Of a DNA stretch of 64,000 nt, positions 1-14,738 are shown piece after piece; the stretch's first letter is position 1, and each line of letters begins with the position of its first letter. The notes under the pieces were generated by a model. That model had not been told where the DNA came from. It was given only the letters and a program-made list of their open reading frames with translations, and did no database searches. Where the stretch lies: NCBI RefSeq assembly GCF_036324505.1, contig NC_086350.1, positions 16,055,532 through 16,119,531 of the forward strand, read 5' to 3'. The translations under genes were made by a program, and so were the position numbers. Origin of the DNA: Eleginops maclovinus (Eukaryota; Chordata; Actinopteri; Perciformes; Eleginopidae).

Positions 1-2272
1 GTGATTTATGTTAGAAAAGTATCACATTTTACATGATGTTTTTATGCATTTTGAACAATAAGGACCACAAAGACATTTTGGAAGCTGCCTTGCAGTTCAG
101 AAATAAACTAATGGGAGCTGAGAGGGCGCAAGGAGTTCTTGCCTTCCTGGCTGCCCACTAGTTCATCACTTTAATTGTTTGCAGTCTTGGTAAAGCAGAT
201 CCCTGGATCCCAGCCTTGCTCCTCTAATGTGTCAACAGCAATTGCCAGGCGTTTTGTAAGAGCATTTCGATTCATCTTCAAACCTCAGCCTTGGATGGTC
301 AATTGAATGCTTTCACACAACTCGTGGAGTCATGTCTTGTTTGTATGACAGATATATCCAGCCAATTTCTGGTGAAAACCTCAGCATCAACAACCTTGTT
401 CTCCTCACATCCTTGATCTGTTTTATCCTAGTACTGATAAAGTACAGAAATGCAAGACATTGTTGATAGCCTTTCTTTTTAAAAAAATTTTGAACTGACG
501 CTAAGCACTTGCCATGCAATGCTGTTAACGAAGAAACATGCAATGCTGATGAAACATTCATCTTAGTAGGATTCTTTTTTAAAAATAGGTCCTACGGTGA
601 ACATATTTGAGAAGTTAATACCATCAAAACGACCAAAGCTTATGTTAAGCTTTGTATTATTATGTGTAGACGGATGAAGTGACGTTTTCTGTTGGGACGC
701 ACAAAATAGGCAAGTGACACTTTGTTGGATATCCACTATAAATGATCTGACAGTTAGCTAAACATTAAACTATCCAAATGATGTGTCCAGAAAAAGCACT
801 TTTCCCCGACATTTATATCAGTTTCAAAAAGTGAATATGATGTTATAGTTGTTAAACACATTTGCATGGATACTCCCAAATGTCGAACAATGGCCAGACA
901 TAAAAATGAAAAGTCTACACGTTGCTATAACAATATTTTTGGTACATACACACACTCACAAACGTCAAATAGTATACATGTGGGACACAACTTAGGACCA
1001 CTATTTACTGAGTATGAAGCAATGGAGGGTTTAATGGCTGTATAGGAAAGAAGTGAATGGTTTTGGCTCTGAGTCTTTGAGCTAGAGTTTGGCTGTCATG
1101 TTTCCCATAAACCCAAACACCCTTGTGATGGTTGGTTTAAGTAACAGGTTTATATAAAGACCAAAAGATAATTAGAGAGAGAGGATTTAGAGGGGCAATG
1201 AAAAGCGTATCTTGGCTCAACACCTTGATTAATGCTAACAAAAAATCTGGCACACAGACACTCTATTCTCCTGTTGCTATCCCTTTGCCTCTCTGTTGTG
1301 CATAAAACGACACAAAACTATGCAGTAACAACAAAGATGATGGCAGTGTTATCAGGTTACAACCCAAGCAAAGGTTTTACATAACATATTATGCTGTTGG
1401 CACAACCTGAAACACTGTCTACATGCCATTTGGGTTGTGGTTTCTGGTTTTCTTTCTTATAAATAGCTATAACTCAAGTGCAAGTAAGGAGTGTCAACCT
1501 GAACAGGAGCCATGATAAAAATCAAATCCTCTTCAAATGACCCACAAGTTGGACTAAGATCTTATTGCAGGATCCCAGTCCTGGCAGAACGAGCTCTAAT
1601 CATGACTAAACCAGCATGACATATTGTTATTCCTGTTTCTAATTAGGTCAGAATCCAGTTTTCGTCTGACATTTCTTGAGAAAACAGCAGAGTATAGAGT
1701 CGAAGGCCCTGGTGTAATGCCGTCCCACCTGCATCAAGAACCAACAAGCCAAGACCTAGTAGTGACCCACAAGTCTTTAAGGCTGCTTCATTGCACAGCT
1801 ATCATACAAGTATTTCTTTAAAGCTTAAAAGCATAATTGTAAACACATTGAGAACAAAGCTCCAAATATGTAGAGTCAGTGTTGCCGATCGATAAGAAAG
1901 AAAGAAACCCATAATAGATGCAACTTTTTTTACAAAAAAGACCCTATTATAATTCTTCTTCCAAATAATCCATGACATTTGTGATAAAGAGCCTTATTAG
2001 CTCTCTATTATTCCTCATGGTTAAATATCTGTTAACAAAGATTATTTGGCATGGCTCTGCTGCCTGCTGGGTTATCAGGCAATGCTGATAAATCCCAGAG
2101 TGGAGGCGATGTTTTCATATTATTTGACATTGTTAGATTCTGTTTGACTACAAAATGAAATCCACTAAACAATCCCTCTAAAGGCAAAAGTCCTGACAAA
2201 AAGTTTATGTTAAAGACATCTGTGTGTATAGATGATGTTCATAACTTTGAATGTAGGCCAAAGAGCTTGCTT
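1..2272. other. Intergenic, no gene recognised
   Basis: AT-rich sequence with only short ORFs. Bases 105-300 are less AT-rich and read like conserved non-coding DNA, but nothing specific is identified. Confidence 0.6.
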
Positions 2273-2716
2273 TTAAAGAGGCCCTATCATCCTTTTTGCG
2301 GTTTTCCCTTTCCTGTAGTTAAGTAGGTGTTGGTGCATGTAAATGGTCTGCAAAGCTAAAATCCAAAAGTTAATTTCAGAGTGAGATTCTCCCAGACAAT
2401 CCCCTACTGCCTGAAAGGCCTCGACTGAACTCCTTTGTTTACTTACATAACATAGTGACATCAGTATGTAACACTCAAACTTCTATTGGCTTGAAATCTA
2501 AGGCATTTTCGTGATAGACTAAGGGGTGGGACATCTCTAAGCGGTTGTCCAATCACAACAGAGCCACAACTAATAATTCAGAGCAGACTGGGCTCAGGTT
2601 TCAGACAGAGGGTGAAAAGAGGTGCTAGAGTATGAGAAAAAATAAACACCTTTTTGAACATTAAAGCATGTAAAAATGTCAAAGTAGAGGAAATTAGCAT
2701 AATATGTCCTGTTTGA
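2273..2716. mobile_element. TTAA-type MITE (piggyBac-like, non-autonomous)
   Basis: Starts TTAAAGAGGCCCTATCATCC and ends, on the opposite strand, TCAAACAGGACATATTATGC, giving imperfect ~20-bp terminal inverted repeats at a TTAA-like site (right TTAA decayed to TTGA). The interior, for example CAGACAGAGGGTGAAAAGAG and GAACATTAAAGCATGTAAA, matches from memory a repeat common across percomorph fishes. It has no transposase. Confidence 0.7.
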
Positions 2717-4334
2717 GCATGTTTTCACAAAATTTCTAGAAACAAATGTATATTAGAGCTTAGTATATTCAACTGTAGTTCATATCATAACGTCAACATT
2801 CTTTATTTCCTGCAGCGAAATGCTCATCTTGTTGGATCAGATCACAAATTGGTGAGATGTTCCAAGTCAAAACAAATATCTAGAGTAATCCTCGCTTGAT
2901 ATATAGCAGATTGTAGCGCACAGAGTCTTTAAACAGAGATATCCAGTCATATGAACTGTTTATGTGTACAGTCTGCAGGCAGCATCAAGATCCTAAATCA
3001 AACTCAAGCTGTAATCCAAACCGACGTCCAACTCAAAACCAGTAGCCATTACAGCCTGAGGCCAAATCACACTTCTTCTACAGGAAAGAAAAACATTGCA
3101 CAGAAACACAAACACCAAAAACAGTCATACCACAACCTATCCTATCATATATCCTTCCACTAGCAGAAGTAGAAAAAGCCAAGAACCTACACAACACTGA
3201 ACCACAAGTCCCTCAGGAATCATGGGCAGAATGAGTGAAAATCCAGACACATTAAATGCTCTGTGTTAATGTGTCTGACACTGAAGAACACTTGTAAATG
3301 TACGCAGATGAATATTTTAATAAAACAGTTGTGGACATAGAAGTAAATGATCTCATTTGGAATTACTACATCTTAGTGCTACTTACAAATGAATCATAGA
3401 CTGTGGTACAAGACAGCATCCAGTTGATTTATATAGAGCACAGTAGTGGTATCGCTGTCTCGTTGGACCACGACACTCTTTGGCAAGTGCCACTGCTATT
3501 CCACCCTAAAGTTGCAAACACCAGCTCATCCAACATCACTCTCATCCGGCCCCCTACTGACTACTGGACATAATGCCTTACCCCTGCCAAGTCAGAACTG
3601 TTTGTCAGGCACTGAAACATTAAAAAAACATTAAAAGTGGAGGCTCCTTTATAGTTAGGACGTCTTCTGCCAAGAAATGTAATTTATGACAAGGTTTGTC
3701 TACAATAACACATTAAAGCCCTATGAGACGGGAATGTCTGTTTTTATTCCGCCTACAGGAGAAGCATTTAATGGAAAGTGGAGGAGAGGAGACATCCTAG
3801 CTAGAGTCAAAACACGCTGCAAATGTACTCAAGTGGTTATTTGCTGTCGGTAGAGTGTGTGCTGGAACTGGACAGAGGCATTTACTGTATCTCTGAGGGA
3901 ACAGAAGGAATTTGATTTTGTGGTCAGGTTGGACCAAGAGCCAGCGTTAAGAGTGTGCCTCGTGTCTCAAACAATGCTTTTGAGTTACAGCACATTGTTT
4001 GAGGTTATGGCATGTGGTTGAGTAGAGGTCTAGTGCACATTGTGAACTCAACTCTCTGTGCCTCTTCATTTAAATCCCTGAAGTCTCGACAATGGGATGG
4101 ACACTGAATCATCTGATTACTATGTATAGTCTTGCATTTTGTTCCAGCAATGTCCCCTTTGTTTATACATCTTTAGCATTTTAGTATTAATACTGCAATT
4201 TCAATTCATTAATAAGGTATAGGATCCAGTAAGGCTTCTTGTTGTGGGTTCATCTGTTGCTACAATGAATGTAAAAGATGCTAAAGGTCAAACAGTTAGA
4301 GTTCACTGTGTTTTACTTTGGGAATTCTCATACT
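2717..4334. other. Intergenic, nothing recognised
   Basis: No splice-flanked coding frame on either strand and no repeat family I know. Confidence 0.6.
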
Positions 4335-4500
4335 ACACAAGCAATGCAGCTGATTAGACCATGGGTTAGACATGAGTTGACAAACTCACTTCGTAGTGAA
4401 AAGGTCTTGTGTTCAAATCCCCCCCTTTTTTCCATTTTCCTCATATCTGTGTGGGTTTCCTCCCACAGTCCAGTAACTAACTAGGGGTCATGGTCTGTAT
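4335..4500 (+). mobile_element. Degenerate tRNA-derived SINE fragment
   Basis: A B-box-like TGTTCAAATCC at about 4410-4420 follows a tRNA-like head. It is followed by the stretch GTGTGGGTTTCCTCCCACAG with TCCAGT, a core I know from widespread fish SINEs. Strongly diverged, so likely old. Confidence 0.55.
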
Positions 4501-4988
4501 GCATATTAACCCTGTATTGTGTTACATTATGACATTTCCCGGTTCCTACTGTAAATACTGCAGAAAAAATGCTGTGACAGAAAGAGTGGAAACTTTACTC
4601 CCACTTCTACAGTCTGATATGTGAAGTAGGTCAAACATTTACTGCTAGAATGCCAGGTTAATGGACTACATAATCGCACCACACTGACAATCAAGGATAG
4701 TCATACTGTATACCTTGAATTATCATCCGTCCTGTGAACTGATGGATAACAAAAACGCATTAAGAGGTATAGATGGACAACAATGGTGTCCTAATTTTAA
4801 CAGGATGTCTGACCAACATCTTCATGGATTGTCTGTGTTTTGTCTTAACAGCCTGCTTTTCCTAAGGAAGACGTCAGGAAATATATACAAACAAGCATCT
4901 GTGAATGTTTACTCTGCACTGCAAACACCCAATAAACCTGTCTGGAAAGTACAAGTGAGCACTCGAGTACGTAAAAAATGAAAAACAC

Positions 4989-5600
<612 letters not shown>

Positions 5601-6505
5601 CCTTGATCCTGCAGGCGTTTACTGGGTCAGGGGACCTTGATGTGGATGAAAGAAAGGTAGAGGGGCTTCATTATATGGATATAAAGATCGGGGGATGGTC
5701 TCTCACTCTTGGACAGACACGTGGTATTTGGATACGTTGGGGGATGCTGATGTTTCTGGCAATGGTATTTAGATGCAGCGGGGGATAGAGGAAGGCTTTG
5801 GCTAACATTTCTGTCATTTAGGGGCCTCTGCTGTCAGGTAGCTGTCACGCCCCATGCACAGTGGGGGGCTATGAGGCAGGGGGACTAGTGAGGAAGTGGG
5901 GTGGGTTTTGGGACAAAGTGGAGCCCTGTCTCTGCAGGGATGGTTACAGACGCATGGGATTGATGGGGTGGTGATGAGAGATGGAGATGTCAGGGAACAG
6001 ACACCCATTCAGAGTGGGACCAGTAAGAGAGGCCTACTGGGGAACTCGGGGGCCCATCATCGCCAGCAGTCTCCGGCCTGGGCTGGGGAGGAGAAATTGG
6101 GGGAGGATTAGCATAGAGGAAAATGGGGAGACTGTCCAGTAGGGTTCGACACATCACCCCACTTTGGTTTTATATTTTTGGTTTGAGCTGAGCCAGCTGC
6201 CCCAGCATCTACAGAGCCTACAGTATGTGCCCATGCAAGATGCTGTGAATCAATTACTTCTCTATGCTGCCAAAGTAAAAAACAACTTTACAGTGTGTCA
6301 TGCTACTATAGGTTACGGAGAAGAAATAACAAACCTAGCTGGTTTCTTTGTTTGAAGGGCACGACATTTTGGGTCACAGCTTCATCGCAGGGCCTCCCAA
6401 ATATTTCTGACACAGAGACACAGAAATGTGAGACTGATACGAATCAGTCAGCTAAGGTCATACCAGCTACTCAGTGGAAGACTGTAGGTGACATTCTTAT
6501 GTAGA
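5601..6505. other. G-rich skewed segment without recognised gene
   Basis: From about 5640 to 6130 the plus strand is strongly G-rich, with many GGGG runs. The 61-71-codon ORFs reflect the composition. No splice-flanked exon is recognised. Confidence 0.5.
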
Positions 6506-6800
6506 TAGGGATGCATCAGTCCACCTTCGATTGTACCAATGACTCAACCGGTAGTGATTATCCATTCAATTGCAATTTTTCTACATTTTTAAACTGTATT
6601 CCTCACAAAATGGTAGTAATTTGAACTATTTTGGTATTTTATTTTTAACTTTATAGAAAGAAGACAAGGCAGAGTCGAGTACTACACCTATTTTGATATT
6701 TTTGTTAATTGGTCAAATTTGGCCGATAGCCAGATAAAGTTAATAAGGTCACTACGGGCTAAACACTGATCTGGTGGAATGGATCAGGACATACCTTGAT
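6506..6800. mobile_element. hAT-like element remnant
   Basis: Begins TAGGGATGCATCAGTCCACC, close to the TAGGGATGCACCGATA terminus of fish hAT elements, with GGCCGATAGCCAGATAAAG inside. The right terminus is not clear, and no transposase frame remains. Confidence 0.5.
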
Positions 6801-8329
6801 TTAAGGGAGGTAATTATCCAGTAAGTAATAAGTATAGTATACTTGATGTTTAAAACTTTTCTGGTCCGCCAGTTTTGCATCTCTGTTATGCAATGTGTGT
6901 AACATTTGTATGTATGATTGTAGGTTTTGTTTGTGTAAATGGTATGTATGTTTGCTTATTTAAAAAAATAAACTGACTCAGGGGAGGATTGAGGTTCTTT
7001 TCATTCCTGGCGGCCTCCCCTCGCTGTTGGCGTATACAGACAGAGAGATGGATGAATCGGCTATTGTTTGGGGTGCATGTGGCATTTATGTCAAGGGACA
7101 GAGTAACCAGAGACAGACCCTCTCCACATCCCCACCAGGGAGCTGAGCCAAAGAAACTCTAGTCACGTTCAAATAAATTCTTTCCTGTCCAAATTGACAC
7201 CCTTCCGTAGCCATGGCGTGGCTTTGGTTTAGTTTACAGTAATTTGGAGTCTGGGTGGCACAGGAATGTGGTGCGGGACAGAGGCTTATGGTGCACTTAA
7301 GATGACTTACGTACTCAAATTATTGGGTGGGTTTCCAACGCTTATCACATATACAGAAAAGGTTTACCTGCTGCTAAAAATAAGCAAGTAATTATTTCAA
7401 ATAGGTTAAATGTAAACAAAGCCATGCTTCTGATCTGTTGAAATGTAAACATCTCTTATTCATCACTATAAGATAATTATTGACCTACTGATCTATACTG
7501 ATTTATAAATGTCAAGCTTGTGTTGATTTTAAATAGTCAGACTAAAGGAAGATTTGTATTACTGACATCTCATGAAGTACCATTTAATTGGAATAAAGAA
7601 TCATACAATGACCAAGTTAAGGTTAACTTAAGGGGCTAACCTCATGTGAGACATACTACTAGTATGAGTATTGAAAATGGAGCATATCCTTTTTGAAGCT
7701 GCCTAAAAGTTGGGCCAAAGTCATTCCCAGACAATGCATCTGCTCTTTATAAAAATCAATAACAAACCCCAGCAAACTGGAGAACATCCAGCGGTGTTTA
7801 CATAGTTTGCATCAGGTAGAGCAGACTGGCCCACAGCAGGAGTGAATGTTCACATGCTGATGAACAGTAAAGATGGCAGACTCAGTTTTGGTCCATTTCA
7901 AACTATGAAATACCTACATGTGGTGCAGCCTTCATTTTGAGCAGAAAAGATCTAACAGTTTCTCATGTACACAAGGAAGACTGACACATGTTGTTCATAA
8001 GCCACACAATGCTGTCCCTGCTAAAAGGTAATGAAATTCCCACTGCACAGAGAAATTAAATACACACATGGATATATGCACACATTCACAGCCAGATAGC
8101 ATCTCCCTTACACTCACTGTCTGTTTTTCCTTGTCTCTTCCACACTTTTCTGTATTAATGTAAAAACCTGCTTTGGATTGGGAGAGGAGGCAGGTCTGGA
8201 ATGTAGCTTTTATTGAAGTCAGTGTCCATCTTTCCTGGTAGTTAAAGACAGGGCAAGAAAGGACATGGAACAGGAGAGTTTGTGTCTTGTCACAAACCAC
8301 TTTGCATTAAGCATAACCAGACCTAACAG
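6801..8329. other. Intergenic, regulatory-like block at 6975-7250
   Basis: Mostly AT-rich. Bases 6975-7250 are more balanced and non-repetitive, holding GTCCAAATTGACACCC and CCATGGCGTGGC, and could be a conserved element. No exon seen. Confidence 0.45.
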
Positions 8330-8475
8330 AAACCGACATCTCACAAATGCGTGGCCACAGAAAGCTCCAACACCATAATTTGCTGATGACACAACTGTCC
8401 TCTGACTGATCACAAATAGCGACAGGAAGACTTACAGAAAGCCAAACTAAGGAGCTACATGTGGACTAGAGGAAG
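8330..8475 (+). pseudogene. L2/Rex-type LINE reverse transcriptase fragment
   Basis: At 8379-8399 the plus strand encodes FADDTTV, the YXDD-box-equivalent catalytic motif of this LINE class. Upstream in the same frame is LTNAWPQKAPTP and downstream LITNSDRKTYRKPN, both resembling the usual TN...KFADDTTV and L..D.DE.AYR flanks. Stop codons interrupt the frame on both sides, and no more of the element is readable. It is a dead fragment. Confidence 0.65.
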
Positions 8476-11400
8476 CCACATAGACAAGGACGCATCCCCA
8501 TCTCAATAAAGAGGACGTATTCTTTTTCCATTTTATACATAATAAATGGGAGGGAGGCTTATATTTAATATTATTATTGTCAAAAAATGGTCTGTGTAAT
8601 TGTTGCGCATGTTATAAAAACTAAAATGTGACTTGTTGCTTTATCATATCCAAACCTTACACATTATAACATAGTTTGCTGCTAACCCAAACGTTTTCCA
8701 ATGTCTGGAAACACATTCTCAATGGAGCTTCTAGAAAAAACAACTTAAATTAGTTTAATACTTCACCTTCAGAATCCAAATCATCCTCCATCTCCAACTG
8801 TACAGCGCTGATGACGCCTGCAACAAGGACCGCTGCGGTGCCTTTTTGGTTTAATGAAATACTAGGCAAAATGTCAGTGTTCAAAAGGAAAGCCTAATAT
8901 TAATATTATTGCATACTCCTATATGTAGTTGGCCTGGCCATGACCGCTTACAACCTGAATATTACAATAAATCTCTAAAGAAACAGGACGCAGAGCAGTT
9001 TCTATAGAGCCATTTTTTTTTCCAAAGCTGATCACCACATTGAAAAAAAAGATCAAATGTGCACCGAGAGCAAAGGCTGGGACAGTTAAGCTCTCCATTT
9101 GAAAGACAGTAAAACATCTCAAGTCAATAAAACACCATCGTAATGAAGTGTAGAGTTCACAGTGTGCCAGTGGAACAATCCAGCCATGCAGTGTGTGACA
9201 ACAAAGCCGAGTTAGCTACGCAACAGTTACCGTTGATGCTGGAACATGAAGCTGGACAACTCTGACTTATGCTTGTAGGAAGAAATAGACAGTGCTGACT
9301 GGCTGCTGGGACATGAAGTGCTGAAAGAACAAAGTTGTTTTTTTTGTGCCTACCGTCTTATAAAGAAAGATGTGTATTATCTGAACACATGTGGAAACTT
9401 GCTATTCAACTTGATTTTCCTTCAGCGTCCTTTTCATATTACCTCAAAGCTTAATGTACCTTTCACCGAGATCCAAGTGGAGACACCCAAAAGAGACATT
9501 CCCAAGTAGCAGCATTAAATCAGCTGTGTAGACAATATTCCAACACATTTAGGGTCTTAAGAGGTCATTTTTTTAAAGGGCATTTTCAGGTTCTCATGTC
9601 TGGACTTGACTGCACTAAAATGACTACATGTATAAGCTCTATTTCTCAATCTGTGCTCTATAGGTCTGATTATCTCTATATGATTAATACTTGAAACAAA
9701 AACAATTTATCCGTGAGGCACAGTGAGGATAGCACGGGCTAATGTGTGGTTGGCGCAGAGAGAAGTTAAAAAAGATATAGGTCAGTAAAAGAGCAGACAT
9801 AACTAAAACAGTTTTAATGGATCACAAAAAAAAGGTAAGATAAACACTTGACCCGGCCTTGGAAAAGATTTATAACTCCTCTGTTCTTCTGAACTCTACT
9901 GGAGGACTAATACAAATGGCACATGGCTTACAATCAGGCAAGCAGATTTGCATTTTTGCACACGGTTTGAGTTAATGACAATGTGTGTATCATTTTTATC
10001 TTGAGCCATTGCCCGAATCTTTTGTGATGGTGGGTGGGAGCCAAGGCCTGGTCCTCCTTGTAGGATCTGGCTCTGTTTACCTACTTCTGATGGACTCCAG
10101 ATGGGCTTCCTATGACTCTTCTTTTCTTTACAGGCTTGGTGAGTCTGGACCACTGATTTCAGCAGCCAGGCAGAGTTTGGAGGATGCACTCTGGATAGGT
10201 AAAGAAGAAGACAGATGGTTCTTAATTGGGAGACAAGAGATGGTTGATGTTCCACCATGGCAAAGCTGGAAATCAATTCTAGTGTGAAGTCCAGCTGTGA
10301 ATTGGAAATATATAATCCACCACAGGAATTGACAAGAAGATCTGGACTTCATTCCTCTGTGAGGTGAAGTTACATTGGTAGAGGACTTGCAGCTTTCCTT
10401 AGTTTCTTTAATATTGGAAAAGATGGAGGTCTGTAACTTTGATACATTCAAAGCATTAAGTTATCTGACCTATACATACCTTTTTAGACTATGCATGACT
10501 TCTTGTGGGCCAGGTTTCACACTTTTTATGGTTAGCCTCAAAAGGAAACCAGGCCTTCCTCTCCCCCACGGACAAAACAGGGGGCTTCAGGGAAAAACAA
10601 GCCCCTGGTCATAATGCAAAGATGGACTCCAGCCCAGTTTCTCTCTATGGAAAAGCACTCCTAAGCCTTCAGGGTAATAGCTTCCATATGGAGAGTCCCA
10701 AATACTCCCCAGAAAACTGTAATAACATGGAATAAGATTCATGTTATTGCATTGCATGTCATAATCTTCAAAGGCTGACACTTCAGCTTGTCTGAAAGAC
10801 GCAACTTGGATGTCTGGTGAGGCTATAGTGTCAGATCTGTTTAGATATGTCTCCAAAAGTCGCTCATCACTCTCTGGCACTCCTATGCACACACGTCACA
10901 ATTAGACAAACTGTTATATCAACGCTCTGCAGCACACAACAGAGATAGTATGTTTCTAAGACATCATAACCTTAAAACACAGGCATAACACAAAATTCAC
11001 CTCAGAAAAAAAAAATGTCCTTCCCGATATGGTTGGTTGTCTAAATTAATACTGACACATGTTATGATCCTGAATAAAAGGTAGGGTACATACTGTACAT
11101 GGCTTTACCTGAATGAACTTTGTAATAGCGTCAGTACATGAAAGCCTGTGTCAAACTACTACCTGTGAATACAAACGCTGGAATGGATTCTGTAACAGAT
11201 ACAAGTTTCATCTGTGACAATATAATGATGGAATTGAAATGCATCCAATTATAATGAAAACACACCCTGATATTAGAAGTCCTTTTTCCATGAAACCTCT
11301 TACTTTGCCACAGGCTGTTTCTGATGTCAGACTTACCAAATGTTGATACCAGAGATACTGTACACACATTCATGCACATGTTACATCGACTGGGTACACT

Positions 11401-12030
11401 GAGCAGGGACTGTGCAAGAGCATACACATACAAAGAATAAAGTTAATTGAGGAGATACACCCTTGTTTTAATCAAACTGTTTTAGCCTGAGATTGTTGTT
11501 CATGTTCAACGTCAGTAAGAAGACATATGCAAATTAAACAAATACAAACATGAACATGCATGTGCTCTCTCACTGATTGCCCTCGACAACTTCCATAATA
11601 AAGGGACACCTTTCCACTCGACAGATTGTTCTACATTTTCACCACCAATAACAGCAAAGACCATGTATACAGTAATCCAGATTAGATTGGCTTGAGCCAG
11701 GTCACAGCCTGAAAAACCCTCAAAACAAAGACTGAGGCTTGTCAGAATAGGTCCTTGGGCGCTGTGCAGTTTGGTTTCTTCCATTATTTGACTTACAGTT
11801 GGAAGTTTTTGTTGGACTACTAATACACAGAAATGTTGGAATTCTTAAGGAAACCTCTGGCTTAAACCTTGACCTGTGAACACTTTCAGCACATAGCGGT
11901 GTATAAACGCTGCCTGTGTCGGGATCTGGATGTTGCAATGGGATTGAAGGCAGACTAATGTGTCTATTTCCTGCGTGTGGTGATAGACATCCTTTAATTG
12001 TTCGATGGTAAATATATACACATGCTAAGT
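8476..12030. other. Intergenic, no gene recognised
   Basis: Overlapping open frames near 9896-10451 on both strands mark a moderately GC-rich patch, but frame choice is inconsistent and no domain appears. The rest is AT-rich. Confidence 0.5.
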
Positions 12031-12385
12031 AAGTACATGTGCCACACAACTGTTCCGACCGGCCATTTAATGAGCATGTTATTAATTTGAGTGTATTAGC
12101 ACGAGTCGTGCCCAAGACTAAAGGAAGGAACAAAACCAATAAATATAATTGTAAAGGCATTTCTCTATTTAATTGCATACATGGACATTTATATGCATCA
12201 GCATTTAAGCCAGTTGGAGAACGGAGGCAAGAGAGTGCTGACACTTTCCATGAGTCCCCTTCATTACTGAACACCCATGGATCCAGACATTTACTCGAAA
12301 ACTCACTAGACTGGCCCGCAGCACAGTGGCTGCCCAGGTCTTTATATGAATGGCGGGTAAATGGATATCCTCTCTTAATGCTCAA
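12031..12385. promoter_or_regulatory. Candidate conserved non-coding block
   Basis: Non-repetitive AT-rich core with CATTTAATGAGC, GTTATTAATTTG and TATTTAATTGC (homeodomain-type ATTA/TAAT sites), then a more GC-rich right half. The 221-codon minus-strand ORF covering it has no recognisable domain, so a regulatory reading is preferred. Not tested by alignment. Confidence 0.3.
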
Positions 12386-14738
12386 CAGTTAAAGCAAACT
12401 CAGTACTTCAGTCAGCAATAGTCCTTCTCAAATATGAAAGCCTCTCTGAATCCTCTATTTCTCTTTTTCTTTCCATTTCCCTGGCTCTGCTTCATGTAAA
12501 AATATCCATCTGGCACAAATACGCTCCAGATTTTTACTTCAATGACTGTTATTACAAAATCTGACAGATGACAAAAATACTGCACTCACTCACCCACCCA
12601 TCTCCAGGATTATGGCATGGATATTCCTGCACTGGCAAGTATAGATCCCTTGTGAATAACTCTACCTCTACCTCTTACATAACCAGCTGTCATATTGCTC
12701 CAGGAATAATTGTGAAGAATGCTGTGAGCCATTGGACTACAGTAGCTGTGGAATGAGTGTCCAGGTGCACCAAGTCCCTATCCTGTCTTCAAGGACAACT
12801 ACATCACCATCGTTTTCCCAGATAACAATGGAATGATTGGATCTTCCTGACCTACCAAATTGACTCCTGAAATTCCATCTGCAGGAGAATAGAGAAGGTA
12901 TTGTTCTTCTGACACTCCAAAACAAACATAATAGGAAATTTGCAGGCCACTTTAACAAAAAGGCATGCAACATTTTCATCTTAGGAAGCCAATTACAACT
13001 ACATTCTCTTTCATGTCGACCTTGGGAAGCAGGTCGTTCGCACTTTTTTCTTGACTTATATATTATCTCCCATGCACTTCAAACTCAGCTTAACACCTTC
13101 CCTGCCCCTTTGCTCTTAAATAACAACAGTCCTAAGTGGTTTAACACACCCCAGTCAAGGTCAAACAACACCTAGTGTTTTGCCGGTGATCTTCACAGCA
13201 GCTGCAAATGCAAGTGCTTTGACAAACACAGTCAGGGTCAGAGATGTACTGGCTGTGTAACCCCAGCTATCAGTCAGACAGAGAATACAAACACATGCTC
13301 ATGTATGCAAATACACATGCCAAGTCATCTGTGTTTATCCAGCACTGACGGGCAAACAACAGATAGTCCTGGAGAGATGAGTGCGCCACACCCCGTCTCT
13401 GAAAATACACACTTCTCTACTCTGCATTTCTGACATGTAGTAAGAAGTTTGTCAAAGCCCAGATGTTAACGTGAAAAAGGATTATTTTCTTACCTGATAC
13501 CATGATCTCTTGTCTGAGGTCATGTTAGAAAAGCAGCTTAAAAGGAGGAGCATGAATGGAAAAGTTGATTGAATTGGGACTGGCACCCATCCAGAATTTA
13601 TGATGTGTGAATCAGTGGACCTGAATCTCAAAAGTGGGTTCAGAAAGTTCAAAAGCAAATTAAAACGGATTAGGCTTATTATAAACATGCCAGCTTGTTT
13701 TTACAGTGAAAATGCAAAGTCAAACAAGTATGATATACTGCTATGTATCCATCGTGAACCATAATGGCATTTTCTTCATTGGTATGAAATCAGCAGATGT
13801 AGTGGCCTGGTAACAGAAATTCCACAGTATGTTTTTGATATGAGCACATGCCTCGAGTTAAATCATGAACTTCATGAAATTATGTCATAAAGGCAAGTTC
13901 AATGCAGGTCGCCTCAGAAAGAACAGAGACCGCTGTTTTGCAGCCCCATTGGATGACAAATAAATAAATGCATTAATCTATCTGTCATCAAATGGGCCTG
14001 TAAAAACATGTTGGTGCATTAATTTATTGGAGAATGGGAGCAATTTAACTTCAAATATGTTCAAAAGAAATAAAACAGCCCACCTTAGCGTCCTGCCAGA
14101 ACTGTCCCTAGTTTGAACTCCAGTTCAATCCTGCCAACACAAGCCTCAATCCCGCCAATACAAGCCAAGAAATTTCCCTTGAGAGTCAAAGCTGGAAAGT
14201 GTGACAATGGACTGACAGCTGGGGGACAATAGAAGAACTGTGGTTCCAGAAACAATAGGACAAAAATTGTTTCGGGATCAAACACAATGCAGAGATATGA
14301 CTGCGGTGATGTGGTGGGATTTGGTTGGAGGGATAGTCATTGGGAAGAATAAAGAAAGAAGCTTTGCAGTGTGTCAGTGCATAAGGAGTGTGACATTCAG
14401 GCTGAGGGAGGAGGAAATGAAGGGCCTCATAAATCTAAAGACACATTCAGAGAAAATTAGGGTGTCCCCTGCACCAACACGGAGGCTATGTGACATTGAC
14501 TTGACATACAGCAGATCATGCAAAACCATACATGTAACATATGACGGAGTGTTAACCACATTCCTGATAGCATGTTGGAAAATGTAACATCACACATGTG
14601 AAAACAGTGAGATAATGGGGTCAGGAAAATCCAAAGTTCTTAAAATTTCCGTTATCAGACCAGTGATAGGAAATCAACCTGCAGAAGTATCTGATGAAGG
14701 CTCCATCCGTTTGCATGTGTGTCTGTGTGTGTGTTTGT
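12386..14738. other. Intergenic, nothing recognised
   Basis: No exon or known repeat identified. The right end passes into a GT-rich tract at about 14713-14741. Confidence 0.55.

Noticed and set aside
9896..10451. Overlapping 100-126-codon ORFs on both strands
   Set aside because: No domain, conflicting frames and no consistent splice sites; likely chance in a GC-richer patch.
11720..12385. 221-codon minus-strand ORF, the longest in the window
   Set aside because: No recognisable domain, biased composition, other frames also open, and no splice or poly(A) context.
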